Both the position numbers and the translations under genes were made by a program. Below the pieces are notes generated by a model. That model saw only the letters and a program-made list of their open reading frames with translations, did no database searches and was not told the origin of the DNA. A stretch of 64,000 nt of DNA from Vitellaria paradoxa (Eukaryota > Streptophyta > Magnoliopsida > Ericales > Sapotaceae), in NCBI GenBank assembly GCA_019916065.1, contig CM034240.1:17221894-17285893 (forward strand). Direction: 5' to 3'. This document shows positions 1-11,659 of the stretch, piece after piece (position 1 is the first letter of the stretch; each line of letters starts with the position of its first letter).

Positions 1-711
1 ACCTTGATACCGTGAAGGAATTAAAAGGAAGTTGGTGTGATTGATGAAGGCATTAATTGCACTGATGGGAAAAGGATTGGAGTAAGCTTTCAAAAAAGAA
101 AAAACTTTCTGTGAAAAAAAAAATTGTGGATACGTGGTTGGTGGGTGAGGTATCTGAAGAGTTGGGCTTGAAGGGTGGCCAAGAAGCAGAATCCGAGCCA
201 GCATTTTTTTTTAAGCAAAACGGGCTGCTCATCATGGGGCAATTCTTTAGTTGCTGATCACTAATTGGGCCTATCAAATGGAGTGTTATTAAATTGATTG
301 AGCTGGCCACTGTTAGGTGAAAAATAAAATAATAATAATAATAATAATAATAATCAATAAATAAATACAATTTTGCATATCCCCACCTTGAGGACAAGGT
401 GGATTTAAAGGGGGTGGGAATTGTTATGTGACCAAGTTAGCTTAGATTAGGTTAGATTAGTTAGTTAGTTACAAATTAGTTTGTTTAAACTAATCATAAT
501 TAAATTAGATTAGTTAGTTAATGGATGTACGGGAGTTTATAAATAGAATGTATTGTAACAGAAATAATATGGAGAAGAATTTTCGGTGTGAGATTAATTT
601 CTCATTTGGGAGAGTTTTGGATTACTCTCAAATTTAATCCAAACCCTTTTATTTTCTCGTATTTTTCTTTATTTTCTCACCAACCCAACATTCAGAGATG
701 GGTTCATCGCA
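1..711 (+). mobile_element. 3' end of an LTR retrotransposon (internal tail plus 3' LTR)
   Basis: A purine-rich tract (about 408-420) is followed at 422 by TGTTATGTGAC, a typical LTR start. The LTR runs to about 711, ending in GCA. The body lies left of the window. The LTR resembles those of the element at 60012-63649: same start word, same TTGGATTACTCTC block and similar end. No intact coding sequence is seen in 1-421. The 5' LTR and target duplication are outside the window. Confidence 0.65.
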
Positions 712-1685
712 GCCACACAGTCACATGATATTTCGAACAAATAATTGCTCGCTTAGTGCATTAGAGGCTACCCTTTTGTCTTGAGTCATTACAGTATTAA
801 TCAACAAAATTATATTAATTGGCAAAATACATAACAAGCACGGCAAGTAACAGATGAAACATAAGACGCTAATTTTTAAAGGGAAGAGAGAGTGAAAAGC
901 CATATTCACATACTGCTCAATAGTTCATGTAGTCATAACGGATAACAAAAAATTTCCTTATATATTTTATACATAAAGATTTTAATTAATGACAATAATA
1001 ATGTAATAGAAAATTATGAGATCATAAACATTGACTCTGATACTACATGTAAATTTATAATTAAATTGACAAATAATAATTTAATTAAATATACGGGATC
1101 TTGATTTTCATGATATTCACATATTTTACCTACTTACATAATATAATAAAAAACACATACTTTAAGCCATTGTTACGAAAATTTGAACGTTAAAGTTACT
1201 TCAAAATTATTATTTTTGAATCTTCTACTTCAACAAAATAAAATTCTTTAGGAAACTAGGATTTCTCTCTTTTATCCTATAAATCCTAATGTATTGTAAT
1301 TTTTATGTGTATGAATTGATGGAATTCATTCACTATTTATAGGAAGAGAGGACCCAATTTCTTAATTAATCATTTAATCTCTATCATCTATTAAAGTAAG
1401 ATATGGTTAGAAAGTTAACTCATAATTTTTTGTCAATAATAACTTTCTAAATAAATCCTTATCAAATTTGAATTTTTATATGAACCATTTTAATTATAAC
1501 ACTAATTATGAAAATTAAATATTAATTAATTCCAACAGTTACTACTTCAAAAGTAATCATTAAAAAAAATATTTCATATATCATTGCATAAATTAACTCC
1601 ACTATATTTTTATTATAATTTGATTTCATACCCATTTATCAAACATTTCCACGTATCCAAACAGAGCTTTAGTGATCCAAGGACA
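712..1685. other. AT-rich spacer, no gene seen
   Basis: No supported coding sequence or clear repeat structure. The last 100 bases are the 3' flank of the first DUF247 gene and keep one degenerate copy of the unit that is expanded behind the third DUF247 gene (18537-18815). Confidence 0.5.
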
Positions 1686-3068
1686 TTAGTGAGGATAGTA
1701 GCCACGAACAGTGTAAATGGTTTGTAAGGCGGTGAAAGCGAGAAGCATGACTGCAGCGATGACTGATAGAGTAGTCCACAGATTAGTGAAATAATCATTT
1801 CTCAGCGTTAAAATGCATCCCTGCCAGCGGACCTTCAGAGATGCTTTAATCCTGCCCCAGTTCAACCAATACCTGCGGTATTCGTTAACCTCGTCACACA
1901 TGGCCGCATAACAGAAGTCCTTGTAAACCACTTCCTTGCACATAGAATGAAACAAAATTTTGACATTTTCGTTGTCAGTACAGTTGGTTGGTGTGACTAT
2001 GACGCCTTTCTTCTCTAGCGAATCAATGTCTTGTCGGGTACTGATGAGACTTCTAACAAGCCTGGCATATGAGGTGACGTGATTTGAGCTCCCCACTCTA
2101 CACTGCTCATAAGCAATAAGATTCCTCAATATAGATTCGGTGAGCTTCCCTGTTTGTAATGTCGGGATTGTAAGAACTCCCTCCTTTTTATTGAACTTTA
2201 CGTTCAATAAATTGCTATTGGGTTGTTGATCAACTTCAATTCGAATCCCCGCCTTCAAAAGTTGAGCGGCACCAACTCTGAATCCCCAGGATTTAATATT
2301 CTGGATTTCCTGATCATGGCCGTTGGTTTGGCGGGGTTCCGGTAGATAAAGCTTGTGCAAGATATCGAGCAAATGCTTACCAGCGCGCTGGTCGCAGCAT
2401 GTTCTTTGGAGTTCTCCACGGACGCTTCGACCCAAAGCAGATTCAAAGAAGAGTAGAGCGTACGCGGTGACTGTTGAATGCGATAGCGATTCAGTACCTT
2501 CATCCACACATTGTACAATATTGTCAAACAATGTCTGGAGAACTTTAAGGGGGATCTGGTTCTCGAGGAGTGCCAAATCGTGCTGAAGAGTTTGGACAAC
2601 CCATTCGTTGCTGATTATTGGATCCCCGTAGTTCCGACAGGCACCCTCAGAATACCTAATAAGAAGTTCTAGGATGAAACAGCCATCGACTATCAATATT
2701 TCGTTTAGCTTGTACTGGTTAAGCTTGATGTCTTCCATATAGTATCCACGGACTTCTTTTTCCAGATCATTTATGGCTTGAGCACACTCCTTAAAGGTTG
2801 CTTGAGCGCTCCTTGTTCGATTGAGAAGCAACAGCGTGTATCGCCATTTGAAGCCTTCCATCCATTGTAATTCTCTTATGTTGCGGTGGAAAGGCCCTAT
2901 GGAGACCATACTAGGGTTATAGGCATCTCTGTTAAGTTTTCTAAGCTTGCTGGGAACTCTGAATATGCTAAAGTTCCCCACCTTGTCATCCAGTTCGGCC
3001 AGTTTAGACTTAACAGATTCCATCCATGTGTTGTATTGATAATTATCAGTGTTATTGGAGGTTGCCAT
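1686..3068 (-). CDS. DUF247 (UPF0481) membrane-anchored protein, copy A
   Basis: Single-exon gene of 460 aa. Start chosen at ATG 3066-3068, just after a likely leader-intron acceptor (TTTGCAG at about 3090). The reading frame stays open further upstream, but only through that intron. It has the DUF247 signature blocks in order: VSIGPFHR near residue 55, CFILELL, DLALLENQIP, SWGFRVGAAQLLKAG, ESILRNLIAYEQC, then one hydrophobic C-terminal segment (SVIAAVMLLAFTALQ) before a short RGYYPH-type tail. Biochemical role of the family is unknown; in grasses S- and Z-locus DUF247 proteins are male self-incompatibility determinants (established knowledge), which does not transfer to this gene automatically. 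It is the most diverged of the three copies and faces gene D1 head to head. Confidence 0.9.
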   Translation of the reverse strand: MATSNNTDNYQYNTWMESVKSKLAELDDKVGNFSIFRVPSKLRKLNRDAYNPSMVSIGPFHRNIRELQWMEGFKWRYTLLLLNRTRSAQATFKECAQAINDLEKEVRGYYMEDIKLNQYKLNEILIVDGCFILELLIRYSEGACRNYGDPIISNEWVVQTLQHDLALLENQIPLKVLQTLFDNIVQCVDEGTESLSHSTVTAYALLFFESALGRSVRGELQRTCCDQRAGKHLLDILHKLYLPEPRQTNGHDQEIQNIKSWGFRVGAAQLLKAGIRIEVDQQPNSNLLNVKFNKKEGVLTIPTLQTGKLTESILRNLIAYEQCRVGSSNHVTSYARLVRSLISTRQDIDSLEKKGVIVTPTNCTDNENVKILFHSMCKEVVYKDFCYAAMCDEVNEYRRYWLNWGRIKASLKVRWQGCILTLRNDYFTNLWTTLSVIAAVMLLAFTALQTIYTVRGYYPH

Positions 3069-3400
3069 GCTAGCTATATCGATCTCACCCTGCAAACCCA
3101 AGAAAAAAAAAACAAACAAATAAATAAACAAGTGATCTGAAATTAATATATACACTTTAACAAACACATGAAGATTCAAGAGGTAAAGGTAATTTCTTTT
3201 TTTTTTCAAATTAAAGGGTTTTCTAGAGAAAAGTACTTAATGCACACAAAAATTCGAATAACATGCATGGTATATATATACACACAATCTTTAAAACTCA
3301 AGCCAGGGGCAGAGAGGGGGGGGGGAGAACCTGGTTGTGCAAATAAAAGGTCTGGTGGCTGGCTACTTTTACCATGTTAGAATTCTCATATATAAAGTTA
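3069..3400 (-). promoter_or_regulatory. Leader intron and core promoter region of DUF247 copy A
   Basis: Aligned by eye with the same region of copies B and C: acceptor TTTGCAG at about 3090, likely donor in CACAACCAG|GTTC near 3330. Copies B and C carry CTTATAAAAAGAGCC upstream of the leader; copy A has CATGGTAAAAGTAGCC at that place (3358-3375), so the TATA box is disrupted. Splicing is inferred, not proven. Confidence 0.5.
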
Positions 3401-3454
3401 ATTTGGTAATTGACTCGTTGGCATATGCGTTGTACCGTTGAATTAAATTCCTAC

Positions 3455-4375
3455 TGGCCAGTATAATAAACACAAATTTGCCTGGTCGAAAATTATCACC
3501 TCATAAATTAAGATTTGAGTGACTTACATATCAATGCTAGACCGTTGGAATAAGATGTAAAACGTGAATACCCATTAATCATTGAATTTTAGTTTAACGA
3601 TTCATAATCAATGTCAGAAAATTAATATAGTAATCCTATGTCAGCCTAAGTTAAATTAAAATCCTACTAATCACGGTATCAAACATAAATCTGTCTGCAC
3701 CAACATAATTGAAAATCCCCGCAAATTTTGAAGCTGCACGTGCATTTCCACAAATTTGTCTGCACATGTATGGTTAAAAATCCCCACTTGGTAGGTTAAA
3801 TTAAGTTCTCATTAGTCAGTTTACCAAACGCGAATATTACCTGCGCATGCATGGTTGAAAATGCCGACAAATTTGTCTGCACATAGATGGACGAGAATCT
3901 GCCCGATGCATGGTTGAAAACTCCCAAAAATTTGTTCGCAATTGAAAATCCACACAAATTTGACTGCACATATGGATGGTTCTGCACATGCACGAGTTTG
4001 TTTGCAGAAAAATGTTACATTTATAATATTTTTTTCTAATATTATTTTTTAACATTAAAAACGACGTCGTTTTAGACTAATATATCATGCCATTCGAAAT
4101 TCTTACACCCTGTTTATGACACTTTTTACACTATATTGGTCGTGACGGGTCTATACTAGTCATGATCCATCATAATCAGTTTATTTTGAATGTTATAAAA
4201 TAATGTTAGAAAAAAGTATTGTAAACTTACACTTGCATCGTTGAAAGTCCTCACAAATTTGACTGCACATGCATGGTTATGCACATATAAGGTTAAAAAT
4301 TCTCACTAATCAGCATATACCAAACACAAATTTGTCCGCACATACATTTAAAAATCCCCACTGGGTAGCCAGTAA
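3455..4375. repeat. Degenerate repeat array with CATGCA words upstream of DUF247 A
   Basis: Repeated phrases such as ACAAATTTGTCTGCACATG, GGTTAAAAATCCCCAC and GGTAGGTTAAATTAA recur in two clusters (about 3675-4000 and 4225-4375), with a weaker start near 3455. The same units lie upstream of copies B and C and at 25825-26175. Many carry CATGCA, the core of the RY motif bound by B3-domain factors. Confidence 0.7.
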
Positions 4376-5742
4376 ATACAAATAAATGTCTATATCGAGT
4401 TATGCCTTCCCTTGCAATCACATTTCCCAAAGGAAAGGTCAAATAAGATCGGCGAAACATATAATATCATATGGTACATATAGAGTACCATCACTTAGGC
4501 GAAAAATGTCTCCTTCTCTAGACTCTATTAAAATTAGAATAACTTTTATCAATCAATTAATATCAATTAAACGTATAAATAGTAATTATAAGTATTAAAT
4601 TAATATGAATTTAATTATCATAATTCAAATACAATTTTAATATGTTAAGACATTAAGAGTGTGTTTGGAGTGATAAAAAATGAGATAAAATAAGATAAAT
4701 TCGTAATTCATATAACGAGATAAAAAGTAAATAATTTTTAGAAATTTTTAAAAATTTTCAAAACTTTATAGCAAACAAAACGAAACTTAAATAGAACTCT
4801 CATTATATAGTTGAGACACATCTTCTCTATTATGTCTTAAACCAATTCCAGCACTACAACGAGGATGATTTCACTTTTGTGGATTTTTTTTCCACCCACA
4901 ATCGTAGCTACGGATAATTAGGGCCTGTTTGAAATTTCAAATTTTGTACAAAATAAATTTAAAAAAATATTGTTAAATTTTAAATTATTGAGTGTTTAAT
5001 ATATGTTTCTCGAAAAATATAAAAAAATTAAAGAAAAAGTTGATAAAAATTAGAGAAAATTAGAAAACATTGAAGGAAGTAAAAAAAAAAAAAAGAAGTT
5101 AGAAATTTATAGAAAAATTTGACACTCCGAACACAAGTTAAATAATTTTGTCACTAATTAAAATAGTACCAGCTAATATTGTAATTTCGAAATGAAAATC
5201 TTAGAATCAAAATAAAAATATACTGCTACGTATTGTCTAACATTTCGTTTGGCTCTAAAATTAAAAAAACAAACACGTGCAACGGCAGCGGCTACTTATC
5301 TACTTTGGGAAATCAAAATTTATTAAAATTTATCAATTTTAACTAAAATTTTGAATTTTTTTTAATTAATTTTTTTCACATATCACTTTTATGTCACATT
5401 CTTCTACTTTCATTATATTTTTTAACCAATTTTTTATCAATTAAACACCTCTAAATCTGAGTTTGAGTGTTGACTGGAAGGGATTTTGACCCAATAGTGA
5501 GGAATCTTTCTCTTTCCCTTTTAACAAAAGCTGCAGGCACTCCTGCCAACGATCCTTAACAACCCAACTTTTGCATGCATATGGGTTTAACTTATTAAAA
5601 TTTCAGAGTGTAAATATATTTATATAATTTTTTAGCTTAAAATAATAATTGAATAAGTTTAGAATGTTAAATTTTAATTTAATAATTTATATACTTGATG
5701 TTTTGCAAACTAGCAAAATCTTACTATCAGCTCCCCTTTTTT
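4376..5742. other. Intergenic sequence between DUF247 A and gene D1
   Basis: AT-rich. Segment 4480-4640 recurs near 11210-11300 and 25290-25640. Segment 5460-5590 matches 16180-16250 and 21590-21660, marking the shared block between DUF247 and gene D in the units. No gene seen. Confidence 0.5.
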
Positions 5743-5745
5743 TAA

Positions 5746-5924
5746 GGAGTGTTTGGTTAATGATAATGACAAGTGTAGAGTAATTTAACGAATATTTGAT
5801 TTATTAAAATTTATTAATTTTTACTAATTAATTTTTATACTTTCTTTCAATTAGATTTTACTACATATTACTTTTACATTAAATTTCTATATTTTTGTTG
5901 TATTTTTTTGGTAACCAAACACCC
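5746..5924. mobile_element. Small MITE, Tourist (PIF/Harbinger)-like
   Basis: Terminal inverted repeats GGAGTGTTTGGTTA (5746) and TAACCAAACACCC (to 5924). Flanks are TAA on the left and TAT on the right, a near fit to the TWA target preference of PIF/Harbinger elements. No coding content. It ends about 60 bases before the gene D1 TATA box. Confidence 0.5.
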
Positions 5925-5982
5925 TATTTGTTCCCTCTCAAAAATATGAACTTTCGCCCAAAATACCGGCCGAGTTCCGTTG

Positions 5983-5991
5983 CTATAAATA
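5983..5991 (+). promoter_or_regulatory. TATA box of gene D1
   Basis: CTATAAATA, about 40 bases upstream of the ATG. The stretch from AAATACCG through GAGTTCCGTTGCTATAAAT to the ATG is almost identical to that before gene D2 (22804-22870), which supports a conserved core promoter. Confidence 0.65.
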
Positions 5992-6025
5992 ACTAGACAG
6001 AGGGTTTCCTCCAACACTTGGATCC

Positions 6026-6730
6026 ATGGGGAAGACGGCACATACTAGCGGAACGAAAGGATATGACCAGCGACCCCCAGAATCCCCAAAGCATGTTGGT
6101 CTTCGTTTGCGTAGAAACTCTTTTAAAGAGAGTAAAAGTAGCATCAGGAAGCAATCCTCACGGCATAACAGTCCCGGTTACGAACGCGAAGGTAAAAGAC
6201 AGCGCACTGGTGATGATGTTCCCGAAAGCCGCGATTCGGAACGCAGCCCTCCCCGCATTGACTCACCATCTTCCGCGATTGCGACGCCAGATACTATAAG
6301 CTCGAAAGAAAGCTCTTCTGCTGGTAACAAGGAAACAATTTTTTTTTTTTTTTTTTTCTGCTATCTAACAACTCTGCTACATCGATCTCTACGTGCAGAT
6401 GGTGGTTCCCAGGGGGGCTGTACCCAGTTTCTCTCAAGATTCTCAGCACAAGGATCGCTAGAATCATTTCGGGCAACTATAGAAGAGATTGTTGTGGATA
6501 AAATTAAAGTTATAACCAACACACCGACGGCCAAATCTGGATTCGAAACAGCTGCTTCAATTGACATTCTAACTCTCGCCGAGGCCTCAGATCCTCTTCT
6601 AGAAAATATGGCAAGTATAGTCCGAAGAGGAGCAATGTTGATGGAGGAAGGACAGAATAAAGTGAACGAGGGAGAGGAAATGTTGAAGTCCGCCTTTAAA
6701 AAAATCCGACACGCATTTAACCTAACCTAA
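6026..6730 (+). CDS. Gene D1: plant protein of unrecognised family, basic N-terminus and helical C-terminus
   Basis: I do not recognise the family. Two exons, 6026-6323 and 6399-6730, give 209 aa; the 75-base intron (GCTG|GTAACA ... GTGCAG|ATGG) is a multiple of three with no stop, so an unspliced 234-aa form is also open. The splice sites are supported by gene D2, where the matching intron is 283 bases with the same flanks. The N-terminal half is low-complexity, rich in Ser, Arg, Pro and Lys, with a KRQRTGDD cluster resembling a nuclear localisation signal. The C-terminal ~95 residues are conserved with D2, from QGSLESFRATI through RRGAMLMEEGQNKVNEGEEML to FNLT, and look helical. No signal peptide or membrane segment. 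It lies head to head with DUF247 A, 2.96 kb apart. Confidence 0.65.
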   Translation: MGKTAHTSGTKGYDQRPPESPKHVGLRLRRNSFKESKSSIRKQSSRHNSPGYEREGKRQRTGDDVPESRDSERSPPRIDSPSSAIATPDTISSKESSSAGNKETIFFFFFFCYLTTLLHRSLRADGGSQGGCTQFLSRFSAQGSLESFRATIEEIVVDKIKVITNTPTAKSGFETAASIDILTLAEASDPLLENMASIVRRGAMLMEEGQNKVNEGEEMLKSAFKKIRHAFNLT

Positions 6731-6907
6731 ACCAGCCGTTTGGACTTGTTAACCTAACCTAAACGAGCTCTTTATCTGAATTTCTTTCATCACTTAATCA
6801 GTAGTACTACGTCTGCGTTTGTCTAGCTAGTGTTGTCGTTCGTTTTGTGCTTTTAGTTATTTCCCTTTCTTAATTGCGGTGAAGATCTTGTTCACTTCAG
6901 TAATTAA

Positions 6908-7142
6908 GGCTTGGTTTGGGAAGAAAATAAGCTACTATTTGGCTAAAAATAAATTAGTTAACTTTGTATTTGAAAATGAAAAAAAGTGACTTTTTTGAGG
7001 TGGATTTTTAATTTTTGTTATTAATTTGACATTTTTAACCCTGAAAGTTTAAAAAAAATAAAAATGTAAGATGATAAAATTGACCAAGTACTATTGAAGT
7101 TAAAAAAAAATCAACTACTAACCGGGTTTCTCAAACGGACTC
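6908..7142. mobile_element. MITE, PIF/Harbinger-like, 235 bp, with paralogous empty site
   Basis: Flanked by TAA on both sides (6905-6907 and 7143-7145). Imperfect terminal inverted repeats: GGCTTGGTTTGGGA and the complement of TCTCAAACGGACTC. The equivalent place downstream of gene D2 (about 23955-23970) runs through without the insert, so it arrived after the duplication. Confidence 0.65.
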
Positions 7143-7145
7143 TAA

Positions 7146-8813
7146 TATTGAAACATCTTATGCTGTAATAATTATCAACCATTTCATTGCATGATTTATG
7201 TATGTTTGGTAATTACCGTTTCTTTACATGATTTATGCATATTACTTTTCCCACATTGTATTTTCTTTGCCATTGCCACTTCAATATTAAAATTATTGCT
7301 AAAAGGAGAGAGAATTTGTCATGGTCTTTTCTTTCTTCCTGATCTCTCCTTTCCTCTTAGTCTCTAATTTAGTCAGCTTAATTTTTCACATCATTTCTAT
7401 GATAATTATTTTTTGAGTAAATTACAGTTTATGTGCATGAGGGTTTTTCTATTTTTTATTTTTTTTATCAAATTCCACTTCAGAATTTAATTTTTTAATT
7501 ATCAAGGAAAAAAAAGAACTCAATAATACAAATTGTAATTCACCTTTTTTTTTTCTCTTGAAAATATTTCTATACACAATTAAGCTAATTTTAGTGCAAA
7601 ATGTTTCTATACACAATTTAATTAATTATATATATTAATACATCCAACTAATATGAGTAATCTAAAATGAAACAAAAATGCAGCAACTCTACTAAAATTA
7701 GCTCAATAGTATTATATAATAAAAGTATAAGCAAATGAAAAATAAACTTTTAATCATTGGATATTAAAGGTTAATTGATGTCTAGACAAATTAATTTACA
7801 ACTCTCAATTAATACTAAATTTGTAATTTTTTTATTTTATTATACTATATTGGTAAAATCAACATTTTTTTTTAATTTTTTCTAGTAAATGGCCCTTTAA
7901 AAGATTGTTTTTAAATAAATTTTAAATTATAATACACACATATATATAAATTTTTTACCCATTCATTTCTTTCTAATCAAATGACACTAAAGAAGCATAT
8001 ATAGTTTTCCATCTTCAAGGGACGTACGCAGAATTTTTCTCATCCCATTTGGTTTGCTTTTTATTTCTCCGGACTTCCTATTCGACCAAACGGAACATAG
8101 AAAAGTTTGCTTTGTATACAAGTCAAAAGGCTTTAACATCTCTTCATTTTTCAGATTGTTTCAAGCAATCAGCGGCTTTGCAAACCGTAATTTCCACCCA
8201 TACAAAAGGATGGAGTGGCATTCTCTTTTTTAATGTAATGAGCCTGTGTTATGATTATGAATCAATTGTCACCCAAGAATGACAATTGGAGTTCATTAGT
8301 TAGCTAGAAGGGAAGTGATTTGATACACTGATTCAGAACAGAGATAAATGGCTAGGATTGTATATGGAAGAAGATAAAAATTTAAGTGCCGTTCGGCATA
8401 TCATTTTTTAACTCATTTTTTATTCTACGTTTCTGAAAATTAGGAAAACACTTAAAACTCATATTTGATCACTTATATTTTTTAGATTTATTTTAAAAAG
8501 CAGAAAATAAATTTATATATGAAATACAAAATGACAAAAAGTTATTTTGAGAGTTTTTAATTTACAATAAAAAAAATATCAAAAAATCAAAAATAAAAAA
8601 TATCAAACCAAATATATTTTTCTTTTTTTCTTATTTTGGAATTTTCAAAACATAAAACACATAAAATAGAAAATAAAAAATAACAACATAAAATAATAAA
8701 CAGTTATACAAATCAATGTTACCCTAAATTCTTGTCTCGTAATCAGATTCTGAAAATTTGTGAATGGAATTAAATTTGTTGATTTCACTCTGAAATTCTC
8801 CTCTTGACAGTTC
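7146..8813. other. Downstream flank of gene D1
   Basis: 7146-7560 matches the tail of gene D2 (about 23970-24120 and 24540-24640) with indels. 7560-8810 is AT-rich; I see no supported gene. 8390-8690 has a MITE-like feel but no termini I could pair. Confidence 0.45.
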
Positions 8814-9600
8814 TTGTCATTGTGTTGTGTCTCTTCAAATCTTCGGTCACTAAAATTGAGGAGCCAAGCCAATAAAGACATAATTCATTTCCTTTGTAAC
8901 CTTTGGTACCTGGGTGTGACTCTCGATCCACCAAGCTCTTTCACCGGTGATGAAGTAGGCATGGAAGTGGAACTTTTTAGGCATTTTAAGTATAAAGTGA
9001 TAAAGTTGTAAATACTTAATTATGGAATTTGATGTTAGGCTTGTGTAAGTTCAATTGGAAATGGTCTAACGGTTAATACCCATTACATTGCAATAGCATA
9101 CAATAGTTTTTAGGCTTTTGGTGTTGTTTCAGCCTCTGAATGACCAAATTTATTATTTTTGAAAAGTTTTTAGGTCTTAATTATTTGGATCACACAAATT
9201 TATTTTTAATTGAACTTTTAAGAAAAGTCTTGTAATTTTCTTTATTTTTCAAATTTACTTTCACTCCAAACTTTTCAATTTTGGCAATTTTCATTAATTA
9301 GTAGATTCTATACTTTTTTAGGTCCATTCCATTAACATTAGGATTTCTTTTTTCTATATAAATAGTTATAAACCTGAGGATAAATCAATTTTCAATGTTC
9401 ATTGAATGAAACAGAGATTATCTCTTAAAATTTCTGTATGTATAATCGTCTCTCATACGTTTCTCTGCATCAACGAGCCTTACCATCCATCTCGCTCTTG
9501 AAAAAGTAATAACTATTTTTCACAGGCTAGCCCATGACTTGAACAGAAACCAACTGGGAACATTCCACAGGCATTTTTGCAACATCATTCACTGGCATCC
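8814..9600 (+). pseudogene. Fragmented copy of an unrecognised coding gene (two pieces)
   Basis: Piece 1 (8814-8945) reads SSNLRSLKLRSQANKD ... WYLGVTLDPPSSFTG; piece 2 (about 9475-9600) reads TIHLALEKVITIFHRLAH. They are separated by about 530 bases with an intron-like start (CACCG|GTGATG). A second copy lies on the opposite strand at 33420-33660, where the two pieces are fused: WYLGVIFDSTSSFTG then LPIHLTLEKAITIFDKLAQ. I do not recognise the family. Neither copy is an intact gene. Confidence 0.45.
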
Positions 9601-11300
9601 TTAGTGATCCGAGAATTTATAATTAGTGAAAGTAAAATTATATTATTAAAATAAATTAAAACAAAAATAAAAAATCAGTTAGAATAAAAATTTAATAATA
9701 ATGGAACAAAATTAAAATTTACAAGTAAATGAGAAAATCAATGAAGTTTGTTTGTAATTTTTAAATCAGTAAAGATAATTGCCCTGCTAGGCCTCTACGT
9801 GGTCGACCCAGGATTATACCCCCGTCCAAGAAGGAAATCTATAGGTTCCAATTAAAGACACACTTTGGTGAAGGCTAACCGTATGTGGCATTCATGTTAA
9901 GTTCAAATTTGTGTATGACAATTGTTACGTTGTAGCAAAAATCAATTGTGATTATATTTGAATCAAGTTTAAATTCGAGTCTTTTAAGTCATGATGGAAG
10001 GTTGGATTCAAAATTTTGGCTTGAAGCAAAATTAGGAAAAGTCACCTGCAAGGCTGCCGGTAATCCCGCACATATGGTCTTTAAAAATTATCAATTGTTG
10101 ATGTGGAAATTTTGAATCACCTTTTAACAACAACACCTTGATTAATAATAATAAACTCACATATGAATACAAAAAAATCACACATAATGGAAGAATACAA
10201 GATTTACGTGATTCAACAATTTGCTTACATCTATGAGTACGGTAAAACTGATTTTCAATTATGAGAAACTCTAACAACAGAGTAAAGAATTACAAGAGAG
10301 ATATGAAAGAATCTTAAATAACTCTAGACAATCATATCACTTATTCTTAACTTTTCTCTCAACTCTAACTTTTGAAAACCCTAACCTAAACTTGGCTCTA
10401 ATGTATAACACGTCCCAAATGTTAGAACTAGACTCAAAAACTTATCTGAAATAGAGTTCTTAAATTGACAGTTTTGTACTACGAGTTAAACTCAGCAACC
10501 TTCAACCTTCTATGTGTTTCTATGGGTCAATATGAGTCACAATTCTAATAATCTATCTCCACTTTAGCAAATACGCACCCCTTAGAAAACTGAACATTGG
10601 TAACTCTACCTTGAAGATCATAGGTTAGGGTCATCTTCCATTTACAAACTCGAGACATGAATCAAGACTAAACAATACTTGAACCAAATGCAGGGATACT
10701 TTTGACATGGTCGAACAAAGGTCTGACGATACTAGTGCCTTAGGTTTCTCAATCCGTGGCTCAAACGTTGAAACAAAAAATTGCTGACCAACCAATGTTT
10801 GGCTGAACACCCTTTCGACAGTTAAGTTAGAGAACGTATAAAAGAAAAGAAAATTCAAGAGTAACTTTGCTAGAGTTTTTATCAAATAAATAGTACCTCT
10901 CACTCTTCTTCATCCCTTATGTATTTACAAGTTCTCTGACGTGTGTTGTTCATGTCTGTTCATCATGAGCAACAATACGGTGATGGTCAGAGTCACGCCG
11001 TATAATTGGATCGAACGTGACTAGAGCCGTAACCAGCAGTAGATGCAGACATTCCTTTTGTGTCCCATTCATTAATGCGACATGAAAAACTGCCAACTTA
11101 TCAACCACCAACTTGTCTCCTTTTTAGATATACGCCACGTGTCCAAGATGGATGCATGCCACAGAGTTGGAATCTCCCTCCATAAATATATATAAGAATT
11201 TAAAATGAGTCTTTTATTAATTAATTACATCACCTTTTAAATAGATAAATAGTAATTATATTTATTAAAATCAATATGAATTTAATTATTATAGTTCAAG
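9601..11300. other. Intergenic, with a possible decayed LTR segment
   Basis: 10100-10960 has the look of a decayed LTR or its flank (AAGATTTACGTGATTCAACAA, short tandem phrases), but I could not pair termini. The remainder has no supported gene. Confidence 0.3.
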
Positions 11301-11460
11301 AGTAATTTTTAAAGGTTCTATAATTAAATATATATTTATTTTTTCTTAATTTTGTAGTTTCTCTTTTATTTGATGAAGGTGGAGGTATGATTTCTTTCTT
11401 TCTTTTGTCTTTCTTTAAAATCTATCTAGATTTTTTTATCTTATATGTCCATAATTATGT
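11300..11460. repeat. Left edge of the DUF247 B unit
   Basis: TTTGTAGTTTCTCTTTTATT followed by GATGAAGGTGGAG matches the tail of the third unit near 24990-25030. This suggests the B unit joins onto the tail of a preceding unit. Confidence 0.4.
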
Positions 11461-11659
11461 CGGAACACACTGTTTATATATAAGCATATTTGGGGATGGA
11501 ATATTGAGCACGCATCACTTTTGGATTGTCTTTTTTTTTATTGGTTAATTTAATTATGTTGTTGTGGTGAATAATTTGTGTGCATTGTCACAGGGAAACA
11601 AATGGCAAAAAATTAAAAAATAAAAAGTAGCTATAGCTTTTTATTATTTTATTTTATTT

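Noticed and set aside
3061..3209. N-terminal extension of DUF247 A beginning MKKKRNYLYLL
   Set aside because: It reads through the probable leader intron (TTTGCAG acceptor) and is not conserved in copies B and C; the start at 3068 aligns with theirs.
6294..6567. Minus-strand frames opposite gene D1
   Set aside because: Shadows of the plus-strand D1 coding sequence, which is supported by its paralogue.
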